A stretch of DNA of 64,000 nt, from assembly GCF_024614185.1 (NCBI RefSeq), contig NZ_JAHTLF010000016.1, positions 930,001 through 994,000 on the forward strand, read 5' to 3'. This DNA is from Nocardioides carbamazepini (lineage in GTDB: Bacteria > Actinomycetota > Actinomycetes > Propionibacteriales > Nocardioidaceae). Made by a program: the position numbers and the translations under genes. Positions within the stretch are counted from its first letter, which is position 1. Every line of letters begins with the position of its first letter. Shown here piece after piece: positions 11,305-19,812 of the stretch. A model generated the notes under the pieces. That model ran no database searches. It saw only the letters and a list, made by a program, of their open reading frames with translations, and was not told the origin of the DNA.

Positions 11305-12660
11305 GTGACGCGCATCTTCGGGACCGATGGGGTCCGGGGCCTCGCCAACGACAAGCTGACCGCCGAGCTGGCGGTCGACCTCGGCAGCGCCGCGGCCCGG
11401 GTGCTCGTCGAGCACGGCGGCTACAGCCGCCCGCGCCCGCTGGCCGTCGTCGGCCGGGACACCCGGATCTCCGGGCAGTTCCTGGAGCACGCCGTCGTGG
11501 CCGGGCTCGCGTCCGCCGGGGTCGACGTGCTGCGCCTGCGGGTGCTCCCGACGCCCGGTGTCGCCTACTTCACCGACGCGCTCGGCGCCGACGTCGGCGT
11601 CGTCATCAGCGCCTCGCACAACCCGATGCCCGACAACGGCATCAAGTTCCTCGCCCGCGGCGGCGTGAAGCTCGATGACTCCCTCGAGCGGGAGATCGAG
11701 GCGCTGCTCGGCCAGGACTGGGATCGGCCGACGGGTGCCGCGGTCGGTCGGGTGACGCCGTACGGCCCCACCGTCAAGGAGTACGTCGACCACCTGGTCC
11801 GCACCCTCGACGCGCCCGCCGGCAAGCCTCTCGCCGGGCTGAAGCTCGTCCTCGACTGCGCTCATGGCGCAGCCAGTGAGGTCGGTCCCCGCGCGCTCAG
11901 TGCCGCCGGTGCCGAGGTGATCACCATCGGCGCCTCGCCCGACGGGCTCAACATCAACGAGGGCTGCGGGTCCACCCACCTCGACCCGCTGCGGGCGGCG
12001 GTCGTCCAGCACGGTGCCGACGCCGGGTTCGCGGTCGACGGCGACGCCGACCGCTGCCTGGCCGTCGACCACACCGGCGAGGTCGTGGACGGCGACCAGA
12101 TCATGGCGATCCTCGCCCTCGCCCTCCGTGAGGCCGGCGGGCTGGTCGGCAACACGCTCGTCGCCACGGTGATGAGCAACCTCGGGCTGCTCCAGGCGAT
12201 GAACGCCTCCGGGGTCGAGGTCGTGCAGACCGCCGTCGGCGACCGCTACGTCCTCGACGAGATGCGCCGCGGCGGCTACAGCCTGGGCGGAGAGCAGTCC
12301 GGTCACGTCATCATGCGCGAGCACGCCACCACCGGCGACGGCATCCTCACCGCCCTCCACGTCGCGCGCCGGATGGCCACCGCCGGCCGGTCGCTGCGCG
12401 AGCTCGCCGGCGTGATGACCCGGCTCCCGCAGGTCCTCGTCAACGTCGGCGGCGTCGACCGCACCCGCACCGACGACCCGGCCCTCCTCGAGGCCGTCGC
12501 CGGGGCCGAGGCCGAGCTCGGCAGCACCGGGCGGGTGCTGCTGCGTCCCTCCGGCACCGAGCCGCTCGTCCGCGTCATGGTCGAGGCGCCCACCGCCGAG
12601 CAGGCCGAGGGGGTCGCGCGGCGGCTCGCGGACGTCGTGCGGGAGCGGCTGGCGCTGTAG
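11305..12660 (+). CDS. glmM: Phosphoglucosamine mutase
   Basis: A 451-residue enzyme converting glucosamine-6-phosphate to glucosamine-1-phosphate for UDP-GlcNAc and peptidoglycan. The N-terminus VTRIFGTDGVRGLAN is typical, ISASHNPMPDNGIKF holds the phosphorylated catalytic serine, and DGDADRC is the metal-binding loop. RPSGTEPLVRVMVE is the C-terminal phosphate-binding loop. All four domains of the alpha-D-phosphohexomutase family are present. The GTG at 11305 has gaggag 6 nt upstream. GlmS, which makes its substrate, is encoded at 19813-21657. Confidence 0.97.
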   Translation: MTRIFGTDGVRGLANDKLTAELAVDLGSAAARVLVEHGGYSRPRPLAVVGRDTRISGQFLEHAVVAGLASAGVDVLRLRVLPTPGVAYFTDALGADVGVVISASHNPMPDNGIKFLARGGVKLDDSLEREIEALLGQDWDRPTGAAVGRVTPYGPTVKEYVDHLVRTLDAPAGKPLAGLKLVLDCAHGAASEVGPRALSAAGAEVITIGASPDGLNINEGCGSTHLDPLRAAVVQHGADAGFAVDGDADRCLAVDHTGEVVDGDQIMAILALALREAGGLVGNTLVATVMSNLGLLQAMNASGVEVVQTAVGDRYVLDEMRRGGYSLGGEQSGHVIMREHATTGDGILTALHVARRMATAGRSLRELAGVMTRLPQVLVNVGGVDRTRTDDPALLEAVAGAEAELGSTGRVLLRPSGTEPLVRVMVEAPTAEQAEGVARRLADVVRERLAL

Positions 12661-12682
12661 CTGCGTGAGCCACCCTCCGGAC

Positions 12683-12688
12683 TAGAGT
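12683..12688 (+). promoter_or_regulatory. Leaderless -10 box (TAGAGT) of the histidine kinase gene
   Basis: TAGAGT, six bases, then the GTG start at 12695, with no Shine-Dalgarno sequence. Confidence 0.5.
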
Positions 12689-12694
12689 CGCTGC

Positions 12695-14053
12695 GTGTCT
12701 GCCGTCGGTCCCGCCCTGCGTGCCCGCCTCGGCGCGTACTTCGCGGTGGACGACGCGTGGGACCGGGGGAATCCCGCGGTCGCCACGCGTGACGTCGTCA
12801 CCGGCGCGGCGTTCGAGGTGGCCGGCATCGTCACGCTCGAGCTGGCGCGCAGCGCCGGTGCCTTCGACAGCGTCGACGCGCCGTGGTGGGTGATCTACCT
12901 CGTCATGTCCGCGGCCGCGCTCGCGCTGGTGCTGCGGCGCCGCTACCCGCTCGCGGTGGCGGTCTACCTCTCGACGCACATGTTCGTGACCGGGGTCGCG
13001 ATGCCCCAGGTGATGGCCCAGGTCGCGCTCCAGATCTGCTACTTCATGGGTCTGTTCTCGGCCATGGCATGGGGTCGCAGCCGCCGCTCGGCGCTGCTGG
13101 TCACCAGCACCATCCTGGTCTTCATGCTCTGCTGGGTGGCCTGGCAGTTCGCCGTGGGCCAGAGTGCGCAGACCTGGCTGGACAGCACGGGCGAGGACGA
13201 GCGCTTCGGCTTCCTTCCGCCCGTGCCCGCCATCATCCTGCTCACCTTCATCGTCAACGTCGTCTACTTCGTCGGCGCCATCATCGGGGGCCAGGTCGCC
13301 TGGAACGGCGCCCGACAGCGCGAGGCTCTCGCCGAGCAGGCGCGCACGATCACCCGGCAGACGGCGACCCTCCAGCAGCGCGCGGTGGTGGACGAGCGGC
13401 TGCGGATCGCCCGCGAGCTGCACGACGTCGTCGGCCATCACGTGTCGGTCATCGGCGTCCAGGCCGCCGGTGCCCGCCGCGTGCTCCACCACGACCCCCA
13501 GACGGCGGCCGGTGCGCTCGGCGCCATCGAGGCGAGCTCGCGCGAGGCCGTCTCGCAGATGCGCTCGCTGCTCGGCACGCTGCGTGACATCGAGGAGCGC
13601 TCCGCGGACGAGCCGATCACGGACAGGTCGCGCACCAGCACGCCCGGCGTCGCCGACCTCGAGGAGCTCGTCGCCAGTCGCGCGTACGACGGGCTGCGCA
13701 CGTCGTACGCGGTCGTCGAGGACCGGCCCGGGGCCGCGGCGCGGCTCCCGGAGACGGTCGGTCTCACGCTGTACCGCACGGCGCAGGAGGCGTTGGCCAA
13801 CGTCGTGCGGCACTCGACGGCGTCCAGCGCCTCGGTGCGGCTGCGGGTCACCGAGGCCGGCGAGCGGCCGTTCGCCGAGGTCGAGGTGCTGGACGACGGC
13901 CGGCCGCGAGCGGGGACGTCGAGCTCGGGCATGGGCCATCTCGGCATCCGCGAGCGGGTCGCTTCGCACCGCGGCGAGGTCGAGATCGGGCCCCGGACCA
14001 CACGCGGCTACCGGGTGCGGGCGCGGCTGCCGCTGGGAGGCACCGGTGACTGA
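12695..14053 (+). CDS. Two-component sensor histidine kinase (NarL/DesK-type, HisKA_3)
   Basis: A 452-residue membrane kinase. Several hydrophobic segments occupy residues 25-210, then a short coiled region leads to the HisKA_3 dimerisation domain RIARELHDVVGHHVSVIG with the phosphoacceptor H243. The ATPase domain contains YRTAQEALANVVRHS (N box) and MGHLGIRERV (G box). No extracellular sensor domain is evident, so the signal is probably sensed in or near the membrane. It overlaps the response regulator gene by 8 nt. The downstream ABC exporters are plausible targets, as in other NarL-type systems beside ABC-2 transporters, but that is inference. Confidence 0.9.
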   Translation: MSAVGPALRARLGAYFAVDDAWDRGNPAVATRDVVTGAAFEVAGIVTLELARSAGAFDSVDAPWWVIYLVMSAAALALVLRRRYPLAVAVYLSTHMFVTGVAMPQVMAQVALQICYFMGLFSAMAWGRSRRSALLVTSTILVFMLCWVAWQFAVGQSAQTWLDSTGEDERFGFLPPVPAIILLTFIVNVVYFVGAIIGGQVAWNGARQREALAEQARTITRQTATLQQRAVVDERLRIARELHDVVGHHVSVIGVQAAGARRVLHHDPQTAAGALGAIEASSREAVSQMRSLLGTLRDIEERSADEPITDRSRTSTPGVADLEELVASRAYDGLRTSYAVVEDRPGAAARLPETVGLTLYRTAQEALANVVRHSTASSASVRLRVTEAGERPFAEVEVLDDGRPRAGTSSSGMGHLGIRERVASHRGEVEIGPRTTRGYRVRARLPLGGTGD

Positions 14054-14729
14054 GCAGCTCAGCGACGGAGCGAGGCTGCGGGTCCTCCTCGCCGACGACC
14101 AGGCACTGGTCCGCTCCGGCTTCCGGATGATCCTGTCGGCCGAGCCCGACATCGAGGTGGTCGGCGAGGCGGCGGACGGAGCCGAGGCCGTCGAGCTGGC
14201 CCGGCGGCTGCGGCCCGACGTCGTCCTGATGGACGTGCAGATGCCGCGCGTCGACGGCATCGCCGCCACCGCGGACCTGGTCGCCGAGGATCTCGGCCGG
14301 GTCGTCATCCTCACCACCTTCGATCGCGACGACTATCTCTTCGACGCCCTTCGGGCCGGCGCCAGCGGCTTCCTGCTCAAGAACGCCGAGGCCGAGCAGC
14401 TCGTCGAGGCGGTGCGCGCGGTGGGTCGCGGGCACGCGCTGCTCTCCCCGGAGGTGACCCGTCGCGTCATCACCGAGATGGCCGCGGGACAGGCGCCCGC
14501 CGCCGGGCCGGCGCCGGAGGAGACGAAGCTCCTCGACCGGCTCACCGAGCGCGAGAGCGAGGTGCTGCAGCTGCTGGGCGAGGGCCTGTCCAACGCCGAG
14601 ATCGCCGAACGGCTGGTGCTGGGCGAGGCGACGGTCAAGACCCACGTCTCCAATTGCCTGGCCAAGCTCCACCTCCGCGACCGCGTCCAGGCCGTGGTGT
14701 TCGCCCACCGGGTCGGCCTCGCCGGGTAG
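14046..14729 (+). CDS. NarL/LuxR-family response regulator
   Basis: A 227-residue DNA-binding regulator. The receiver domain (about residues 12-125) has the acidic pocket LLADDQ, the phosphoacceptor D63 in LMDVQMP and the conserved KN in FLLKNAEAEQL. The C-terminal LuxR-type helix-turn-helix is LTERESEVLQLLGEGLSN followed by EIAERLVLGEATVKTHVSN. The start GTG lies inside the 3' end of the kinase gene, so the two are translationally coupled and form a pair. Confidence 0.95.
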   Translation: MTEQLSDGARLRVLLADDQALVRSGFRMILSAEPDIEVVGEAADGAEAVELARRLRPDVVLMDVQMPRVDGIAATADLVAEDLGRVVILTTFDRDDYLFDALRAGASGFLLKNAEAEQLVEAVRAVGRGHALLSPEVTRRVITEMAAGQAPAAGPAPEETKLLDRLTERESEVLQLLGEGLSNAEIAERLVLGEATVKTHVSNCLAKLHLRDRVQAVVFAHRVGLAG

Positions 14730-14807
14730 CCGTCCGGACCCGGCCTCCGTCGTACGACGGAGGCGGATCCCCTCCTCGCGACGGATCACGCCGGGCGCCG
14801 CCGTCCC

Positions 14808-14813
14808 TAGCCT
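14808..14813 (+). promoter_or_regulatory. Leaderless -10 box (TAGCCT) before the first ABC operon
   Basis: TAGCCT is followed by six bases and an ATG at 14820. That ATG opens a six-codon mini-ORF rather than the ABC gene itself. Confidence 0.45.
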
Positions 14814-14819
14814 GGATCC

Positions 14820-14840
14820 ATGGATGCGTGGACGTCATGA
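14820..14840 (+). CDS. Possible six-residue leader mini-ORF (MDAWTS)
   Basis: The ATG is placed 6 nt after a TAGCCT box, as for leaderless genes here. The frame closes with TGA at 14838-14840, which overlaps the ATG of the ABC ATPase at 14837 (ATGA). It could couple translation of the ABC gene to leaderless initiation. It may equally be chance; an in-frame GTG at 14828 is an alternative ABC start. Confidence 0.3.
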   Translation: MDAWTS

Positions 14841-15736
14841 TCGAGACGAGAGGGCTGACCCGCAGATTCGGTGAGCGGACCGTGGTCGACGACGTGTCGT
14901 TCGACGTGCCGGCCGGGATGCTGACCGGCTTCGTCGGGGGCAACGGCGCCGGCAAGACCACGACGATGCGGATGATCATGGGGCTGCTCGGAGTCTCCGC
15001 CGGCGAGGTGCTCTGGCAGGGACGCCCGATGACGGCGGCCGACCGACGCCGCTTCGGGTACATGCCCGAGGAGCGGGGCCTCTACCCCAAGCAGAAGATC
15101 CTGGACCAGCTCATCTATCTCGGCGAGCTCTCGGGGCTGTCGACCCCGCGGGCCCGTGCGTCGGCGACGGAGAGCCTGGAGCGGTTCGGCCTCGCGGACC
15201 GCAGCGGCGACCGGGTCGAGAAGCTCAGCCTCGGCAACCAGCAGCGCGTGCAGATCATCGCCGCGCTGCTCAACCAACCGCAGGCGCTGATCCTCGACGA
15301 GCCCTTCTCCGGCCTCGACCCGACCGCGGTCGACTCGATGGTCGACCTGCTGCGCGAGGAGACCGGCCGCGGGGTGCCCGTCCTGTTCTCCAGCCACCAG
15401 CTCGACCTCGTCGAGCGACTCTGCGACCGGCTCGTCGTGCTCCGCGCCGGCGAGGTCGTCGCCCAGGGGGGAGTCGAGGAGCTGCGCGCCCGCGGACCCG
15501 AGCGGCTTCGGGTGGTCACCGACCGCGACGCCGGGTGGGTCCGCGACATCGCCGGCGTCCACGTCCTCGACGTCGACGGCGCCGAGGCGCTGGTCGAGCT
15601 GGCCGACAAGGACGAGCGCGCCTCGGACGCCGTACGTCGCGCGATCCTGACCGCCGGCCTCGACCGCGGCGAGGTCCGTGAGCTCGCCACGGTCCGCACC
15701 CCGCTGTCCGAGATCTATCGGGAGGTCACCGCATGA
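14837..15736 (+). CDS. ABC transporter ATP-binding protein (NatA/drug-export type)
   Basis: A 299-residue ATPase with Walker A GGNGAGKTTTMRM, signature LSLGNQQRVQ and Walker B LILDEPFSGLD, followed by the H-loop SSHQLDLVERL. A C-terminal domain of about 80 residues (DUF4162-like) is typical of NatA and antibiotic-export ATPases. It overlaps its permease gene by 4 nt (ATGA). No Shine-Dalgarno sequence precedes the start; see the mini-ORF at 14820. The substrate is unknown. Confidence 0.9.
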   Translation: MIETRGLTRRFGERTVVDDVSFDVPAGMLTGFVGGNGAGKTTTMRMIMGLLGVSAGEVLWQGRPMTAADRRRFGYMPEERGLYPKQKILDQLIYLGELSGLSTPRARASATESLERFGLADRSGDRVEKLSLGNQQRVQIIAALLNQPQALILDEPFSGLDPTAVDSMVDLLREETGRGVPVLFSSHQLDLVERLCDRLVVLRAGEVVAQGGVEELRARGPERLRVVTDRDAGWVRDIAGVHVLDVDGAEALVELADKDERASDAVRRAILTAGLDRGEVRELATVRTPLSEIYREVTA

Positions 15737-16938
15737 ACCACCCCGACGCGAGCGACACGACCGAGACGCGGCCGGCCGAGCGGCCCTGGCTGCTCGTCGC
15801 CCGTCGTGAGGTCGTCACCCGACTCACGGACAAGTCCTTCCTCATCGGCACCCTGATCACCCTCGTGCTCCTCGTCGGCTTCATCGGCTGGACGATCTGG
15901 TCCGAGGACCGCACCGAGCGCGTCACCATCGCCGCGACCGCCGAGGACGCGACGACCGCCCAGCTGCTCCAGCGTGAGATTCCCGAGGTCGACGACGGCC
16001 TGGAGGTCGAGCTGGTGGAGGTCGCCTCCGACGACGACGGCGTCGCCGCGCTGGAGGACGAGGACGCCGACGTCCTGCTGCGACCCGCCGACGACGGCTG
16101 GACCCTGGTCGGCCGCAAGGAGGTGTCGGGCGACCTGACCGCCGCCGCGGAGAGCATCATCCGCGACGCCACGCTGACGGCGAACGCCGAGCGTGCCGGA
16201 ACCTCGCTGGCGGAGCTCCGGCAGGGCAGCACGGTCGACACCGCCCTGCTGGCGGGCGACGCCGAGCGCCAGGACTTCGCGCGGGCCATGGGGTTCCTGC
16301 TGGCCTTCCTCTTCTACTTCGCCGCGCTCGGCTTCGGCTACACACTGTCGGGCAGTGTGGTCGAGGAGAAGGCGAACCGGATCGTCGAGATCATCACGAC
16401 CAAGATCCCGGTGCGACAGCTGCTGATCGGCAAGATCGCGGGCAACACGCTGCTGGCGCTGGCGCAGACCGCGCTCATCGTCGCCGTCGGCCTGGTCGGC
16501 ATCTCCTTCACGGAGTACTCCTCCTTCCTGTCCGGCGTCTCCGCGGGCATCGGGTGGTTCGCCGCCTTCTTCCTCGTCGGCTTCCTCTTCATCGCCTGCT
16601 GGTGGGCGGTGGCCGGAGCGCTCGCGAGCCGTGCCGAGGACCTGCAGACGACCGCGGCGCCGCTCAGCTTCGTGATGATGGGCGTCTTCTTCGGCGCCTT
16701 CCTCTTCGAGGGGACCATCCAGACGGTCGCGTCCTATGTGCCGCCGTTCTCGATCGTGCTCATGCCGATCCGGGTCCTCGAGGGCGATACCGCCGTGGCG
16801 GAGCCGATCATCGCGATCGCGATCCTGATCGCCGCCATGGCGGCGACCGTGGTCCTCGCCGAGCGGATCTATCGCCGGGCCCTGCTGCAGACCCAGGGGC
16901 GCGTGACGCTCAGGCAGGCCTGGTCCGCGGCTGACTGA
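15733..16938 (+). CDS. ABC-2 type permease (NatB-like)
   Basis: A 401-residue membrane protein with one N-terminal transmembrane helix (residues about 35-55). An extracytoplasmic domain of about 150 residues rich in Asp and Glu follows, then a cluster of five or six helices from about residue 180. VEEKANRIVEIITTKIPVRQLL is the conserved coupling segment of NatB and YhaP-like exporters (quoted motif core: VEEKANRIVEII). Together with the preceding ATPase it should form an export complex for sodium, lipid or drug-like compounds. A small hairpin (16939-16955) lies just behind its stop. Confidence 0.85.
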   Translation: MNHPDASDTTETRPAERPWLLVARREVVTRLTDKSFLIGTLITLVLLVGFIGWTIWSEDRTERVTIAATAEDATTAQLLQREIPEVDDGLEVELVEVASDDDGVAALEDEDADVLLRPADDGWTLVGRKEVSGDLTAAAESIIRDATLTANAERAGTSLAELRQGSTVDTALLAGDAERQDFARAMGFLLAFLFYFAALGFGYTLSGSVVEEKANRIVEIITTKIPVRQLLIGKIAGNTLLALAQTALIVAVGLVGISFTEYSSFLSGVSAGIGWFAAFFLVGFLFIACWWAVAGALASRAEDLQTTAAPLSFVMMGVFFGAFLFEGTIQTVASYVPPFSIVLMPIRVLEGDTAVAEPIIAIAILIAAMAATVVLAERIYRRALLQTQGRVTLRQAWSAAD

Positions 16939-16993
16939 CCGGCAGGACGTGCCGGCCATCTCCTCCGACCTCCGCTCTGAAAGGGTGAGAGAC

Positions 16994-17911
16994 ATGACAG
17001 CCCCCTCGCTGGCGATCGACGGGCTCACCAAGCAGTTCGGTGGGGTCCGAGCGGTCGACGACCTGACGTTCACCGTCCGTCCCGGTGCGGTCACCGGGTT
17101 CCTCGGCCCCAACGGGGCCGGGAAGACCACGACGCTGCGGATGCTGCTGGGGCTGACCCGGCCGAGCGCGGGGCGGGCGCTGGTGGGGGAGCGGGAGTAC
17201 GCCGCGCACCCGCAGCCCGGTCGTGTCGTCGGAGCGGCGCTGGAGGCGTCGAGCTTCCACCCGGGACGGACCGGGCTGGCGCACCTGGAGGTGTTCGCGC
17301 CGCAGGTCGGCGTCTCCCGGACCAGGTGCCGGCAGGTGCTGGAGGCGGTCGGGCTGGGCCACGCGGCGAAGCAGCGCGTGGGTCGCTACTCGCTCGGCAT
17401 GCGGCAGCGGCTGGGCCTGGCGACGGCGCTGCTCGCCGACCCGCCGGTCATCGTGCTCGACGAGCCGACCAACGGGCTCGACCCCGAGGGCATCGTCTGG
17501 ATCCGGCGGCTGCTGCGGCAGTTCGCCGACGAGGGCCGCACCGTGCTGGTGTCCAGCCACCTCCTCCGCGAGGTCGAGGCCAGCGTCGACGAGGTCGTCA
17601 TCATCGCGCAGGGCCGGCTGCGGCACGCCTCCTCGCTGGCCGAGCTGCGCACCCGGGCCACGCCGGCGGCGTACGTCGTCGCGCCGCGCCCGGACGCCGT
17701 CGCGGCACTCGCGACCGACCGGGGCTGGGCCGCGACCGAGGACGGCGGTGGGATCGTCGTCGACGGCGCGACCGCGGCCGAGGTCGGCGCGGCGGCGCAC
17801 GCGGCGGGCATCGAGCTGCACGAGCTGGTGCGCCGCGACGTCGACCTGGAGGCGCTCTTCTTCGAGCTCACCCGACCTGCCGGCGCCGATGCCGAGGAGG
17901 GACCCCGATGA
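16994..17911 (+). CDS. ABC transporter ATP-binding protein
   Basis: A 305-residue ATPase of the bacitracin/lantibiotic-export type (BcrA-like). It has Walker A GPNGAGKTTTLRM, signature YSLGMRQRLGLA, Walker B VIVLDEPTNGLD and H-loop SSHLLREVE. It lies 55 nt after the NatB-like gene, with agggtgaga as ribosome site, and overlaps its own permease by 4 nt. It probably belongs to the same transcription unit as the preceding ABC pair but forms a separate transporter. Confidence 0.9.
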   Translation: MTAPSLAIDGLTKQFGGVRAVDDLTFTVRPGAVTGFLGPNGAGKTTTLRMLLGLTRPSAGRALVGEREYAAHPQPGRVVGAALEASSFHPGRTGLAHLEVFAPQVGVSRTRCRQVLEAVGLGHAAKQRVGRYSLGMRQRLGLATALLADPPVIVLDEPTNGLDPEGIVWIRRLLRQFADEGRTVLVSSHLLREVEASVDEVVIIAQGRLRHASSLAELRTRATPAAYVVAPRPDAVAALATDRGWAATEDGGGIVVDGATAAEVGAAAHAAGIELHELVRRDVDLEALFFELTRPAGADAEEGPR

Positions 17912-18702
17912 GGGCCGCGCTCCTGGCGGAGTACCGCAAGCTCGTCAGCACCCGGATGTGGTGGCTCCTGCTCGTCGTCATGGTCGCCTACCTGGGCTTC
18001 GTGTCCGCGGCCGTCTCGGCGAGCTTCGTCTTCGTGCCCGAAGGCTCGGAGGCGCCGCTGGTCGGGGAGGACGCCGCGCGGGCGACGTACTCGCTGGTCA
18101 ACGGCGTCGGGTACGTCTTCCCGCTGGTCATCGGCAGCCTGGCGATGACCACGGAGTTCCGGCACAAGACGATCACCCAGAGCCTGCTGGTCGAGCCGGA
18201 CCGCACCCGGTTCCTGTTGGCCAAGCTGCTGTCCGTGGTCCCCATCGGGCTGGCCGCGGGCGTCGTCGGTGTCGCCGCGACCGTCGCGGGCGGTGCGCCG
18301 CTGCTGGCGATCCAGGGGGACGGCTCCTATCTCGGTGACGGCGACGTGCTCGGAGGGCTGGCGCTCGGCGTGGTGGTCGTGGCGCTGTGGGCGGTCATCG
18401 GCGTCGCCTTCGGGAGCATCCTGTCCAACCAGGTCGCGGCGATCGTGGTGATCCTCGCGTTCACCCAGTTCGTCGAGCCGATCGCCCGGGTCGTGCTCAG
18501 CCAGGTCGACGCCCTCGCGGGGGTGGCGTCCTATCTGCCCGGCGGCGCGGCCGACTCCCTCATCGGCGCGTCCTTCCTCGGCGCCGGTGGCGGTGACGCC
18601 GACCTGCTCCCGCGCTGGGCGGCGGCGCTGGTGCTGGTGGCGTACGCCGTGGTGTTCGCGGTGATCGGGCGGCTCACCACGCTGCGGCGCGACGTGGGGT
18701 GA
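17908..18702 (+). CDS. ABC-2 family permease
   Basis: A 264-residue membrane protein with six hydrophobic segments and the motif TTEFRHKTITQSLLVEPDR. That motif is characteristic of the permeases paired with BcrA-like ATPases in actinobacteria. It begins in the stop codon of the ATPase gene. It ends 4 nt from the convergent coaA gene, with no terminator hairpin in between. Confidence 0.85.
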   Translation: MRAALLAEYRKLVSTRMWWLLLVVMVAYLGFVSAAVSASFVFVPEGSEAPLVGEDAARATYSLVNGVGYVFPLVIGSLAMTTEFRHKTITQSLLVEPDRTRFLLAKLLSVVPIGLAAGVVGVAATVAGGAPLLAIQGDGSYLGDGDVLGGLALGVVVVALWAVIGVAFGSILSNQVAAIVVILAFTQFVEPIARVVLSQVDALAGVASYLPGGAADSLIGASFLGAGGGDADLLPRWAAALVLVAYAVVFAVIGRLTTLRRDVG

Positions 18703-18706
18703 GCGG

Positions 18707-19702
18707 TCAGATCTTGCGCAGCCGCACGTACTGCACCGCGTGGTTCGCGGCCTTGCGCAGCACCAGGGTGGCCCGGGAGCGGGTGGGCAGCACGTTCTCG
18801 GCGAGGTTGGGACCGTTGATCGAGTCCCAGATCCGGCGCGCCTCGTCGACCGCGGAGTCGTGGCTGAGCGCGGCGTACTTCGCGAAGTAGGAGTTGGGGT
18901 CGCGGAAGGCGGTCTCGCGCAGCCGCAGGAACCGGTCGACGTACCACTCGCGGATGTGGTTGGTGTTGGCGTCGACGAAGATCGAGAAGTCGAAGAAGTC
19001 CGACAGGCCCAGGCCGGTGCGGCCGTCCTCGCGGACCCGGGCGGGCTGGAGGACGTTGAGGCCCTCGACGATGACGATGTCGGGCCGCTTCACGACGACC
19101 TTCTCGTCGGGCACGACGTCGTAGACGAGGTGGGAGTAGACCGGGGCCTCCACCTCGTCGATGCCGGACTTGATGTCGATGACGAACTTCAGCAGGGCCC
19201 GCCGGTCGTACGACTCCGGGAAGCCCTTGCGCTGGAGGAGGCCGCGCTCCTCGAGCGCGGCGTTCGGGTAGAGGAAGCCGTCGGTCGTGACCAGGGCGAC
19301 ATTGGGATGCTCGGGCCAGCGGGCCAGCATCTGCTGCAGCACGCGCGCCGCGGTCGACTTCCCGACCGCCACCGAGCCGGCGAGGCCGATCACGAAGGGC
19401 GTGCGCGGGGGAGTGCGGCGGTGGAGGAACTGCTCCTGCTCATGGTGCAGCCGGGTCGCGGCGTTGACCCGCAGCGACAGCAGCCGGGACAGCGGCAGGT
19501 AGACGTCACGGATCTCGTCGAGGTTGAGCGAGTCGCCGATGCCGCGCAGCCGGACCACCTCGTCGCTGGTCAGCGGGCTGCCCTGCTGCTGCCACTCGTG
19601 GGCCAGGTTGGCCCAGGTCGCGCGGTCCAACTCGACGTACGGCGATGCCTCCCGCGACGCGTCCTCGCCGAGGTGGGTGTCCGCCGGGGTGCCCGTCGTC
19701 AT
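18707..19702 (-). CDS. coaA: Type I pantothenate kinase
   Basis: A 331-residue kinase for the first step of CoA synthesis. The P-loop is GLAGSVAVGKSTAAR, and YDVVPDEKVVVKRPDIVIVE and FVDANTNHIREWYVDRF are characteristic of bacterial type I PanK. The length fits the family (about 310-330). The minus-strand ATG follows AACAAT by 7 nt with no ribosome site. It is divergent from glmS and convergent with the ABC-2 permease. Confidence 0.96.
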   Translation of the reverse strand: MTTGTPADTHLGEDASREASPYVELDRATWANLAHEWQQQGSPLTSDEVVRLRGIGDSLNLDEIRDVYLPLSRLLSLRVNAATRLHHEQEQFLHRRTPPRTPFVIGLAGSVAVGKSTAARVLQQMLARWPEHPNVALVTTDGFLYPNAALEERGLLQRKGFPESYDRRALLKFVIDIKSGIDEVEAPVYSHLVYDVVPDEKVVVKRPDIVIVEGLNVLQPARVREDGRTGLGLSDFFDFSIFVDANTNHIREWYVDRFLRLRETAFRDPNSYFAKYAALSHDSAVDEARRIWDSINGPNLAENVLPTRSRATLVLRKAANHAVQYVRLRKI

Positions 19703-19709
19703 GGAGGCG

Positions 19710-19715
19710 ATTGTT
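19710..19715 (-). promoter_or_regulatory. Putative leaderless -10 box (AACAAT) of coaA
   Basis: On the minus strand AACAAT ends 7 nt before the coaA ATG; no Shine-Dalgarno sequence is present. Confidence 0.4.
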
Positions 19716-19798
19716 CCAGTCGGTGCCGGAGGCTCCTGCGGCGCGTCCCCGATCCGGACGAGGTGGCTCCGGACGACGCGACTCCGAACGACGCCGCC

Positions 19799-19804
19799 TA
19801 GACT
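19799..19804 (+). promoter_or_regulatory. Putative -10 box (TAGACT) of glmS
   Basis: TAGACT lies 8 nt before the glmS ATG, predicting a leader of only one or two bases. The same hexamer precedes guaB at 48183. Confidence 0.45.
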
Positions 19805-19812
19805 GGCGGATC

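Noticed and set aside
16939..16955. Terminator behind the NatB-like gene
   Set aside because: The stem is only 6 bp without a T run and lies between genes that look co-transcribed.
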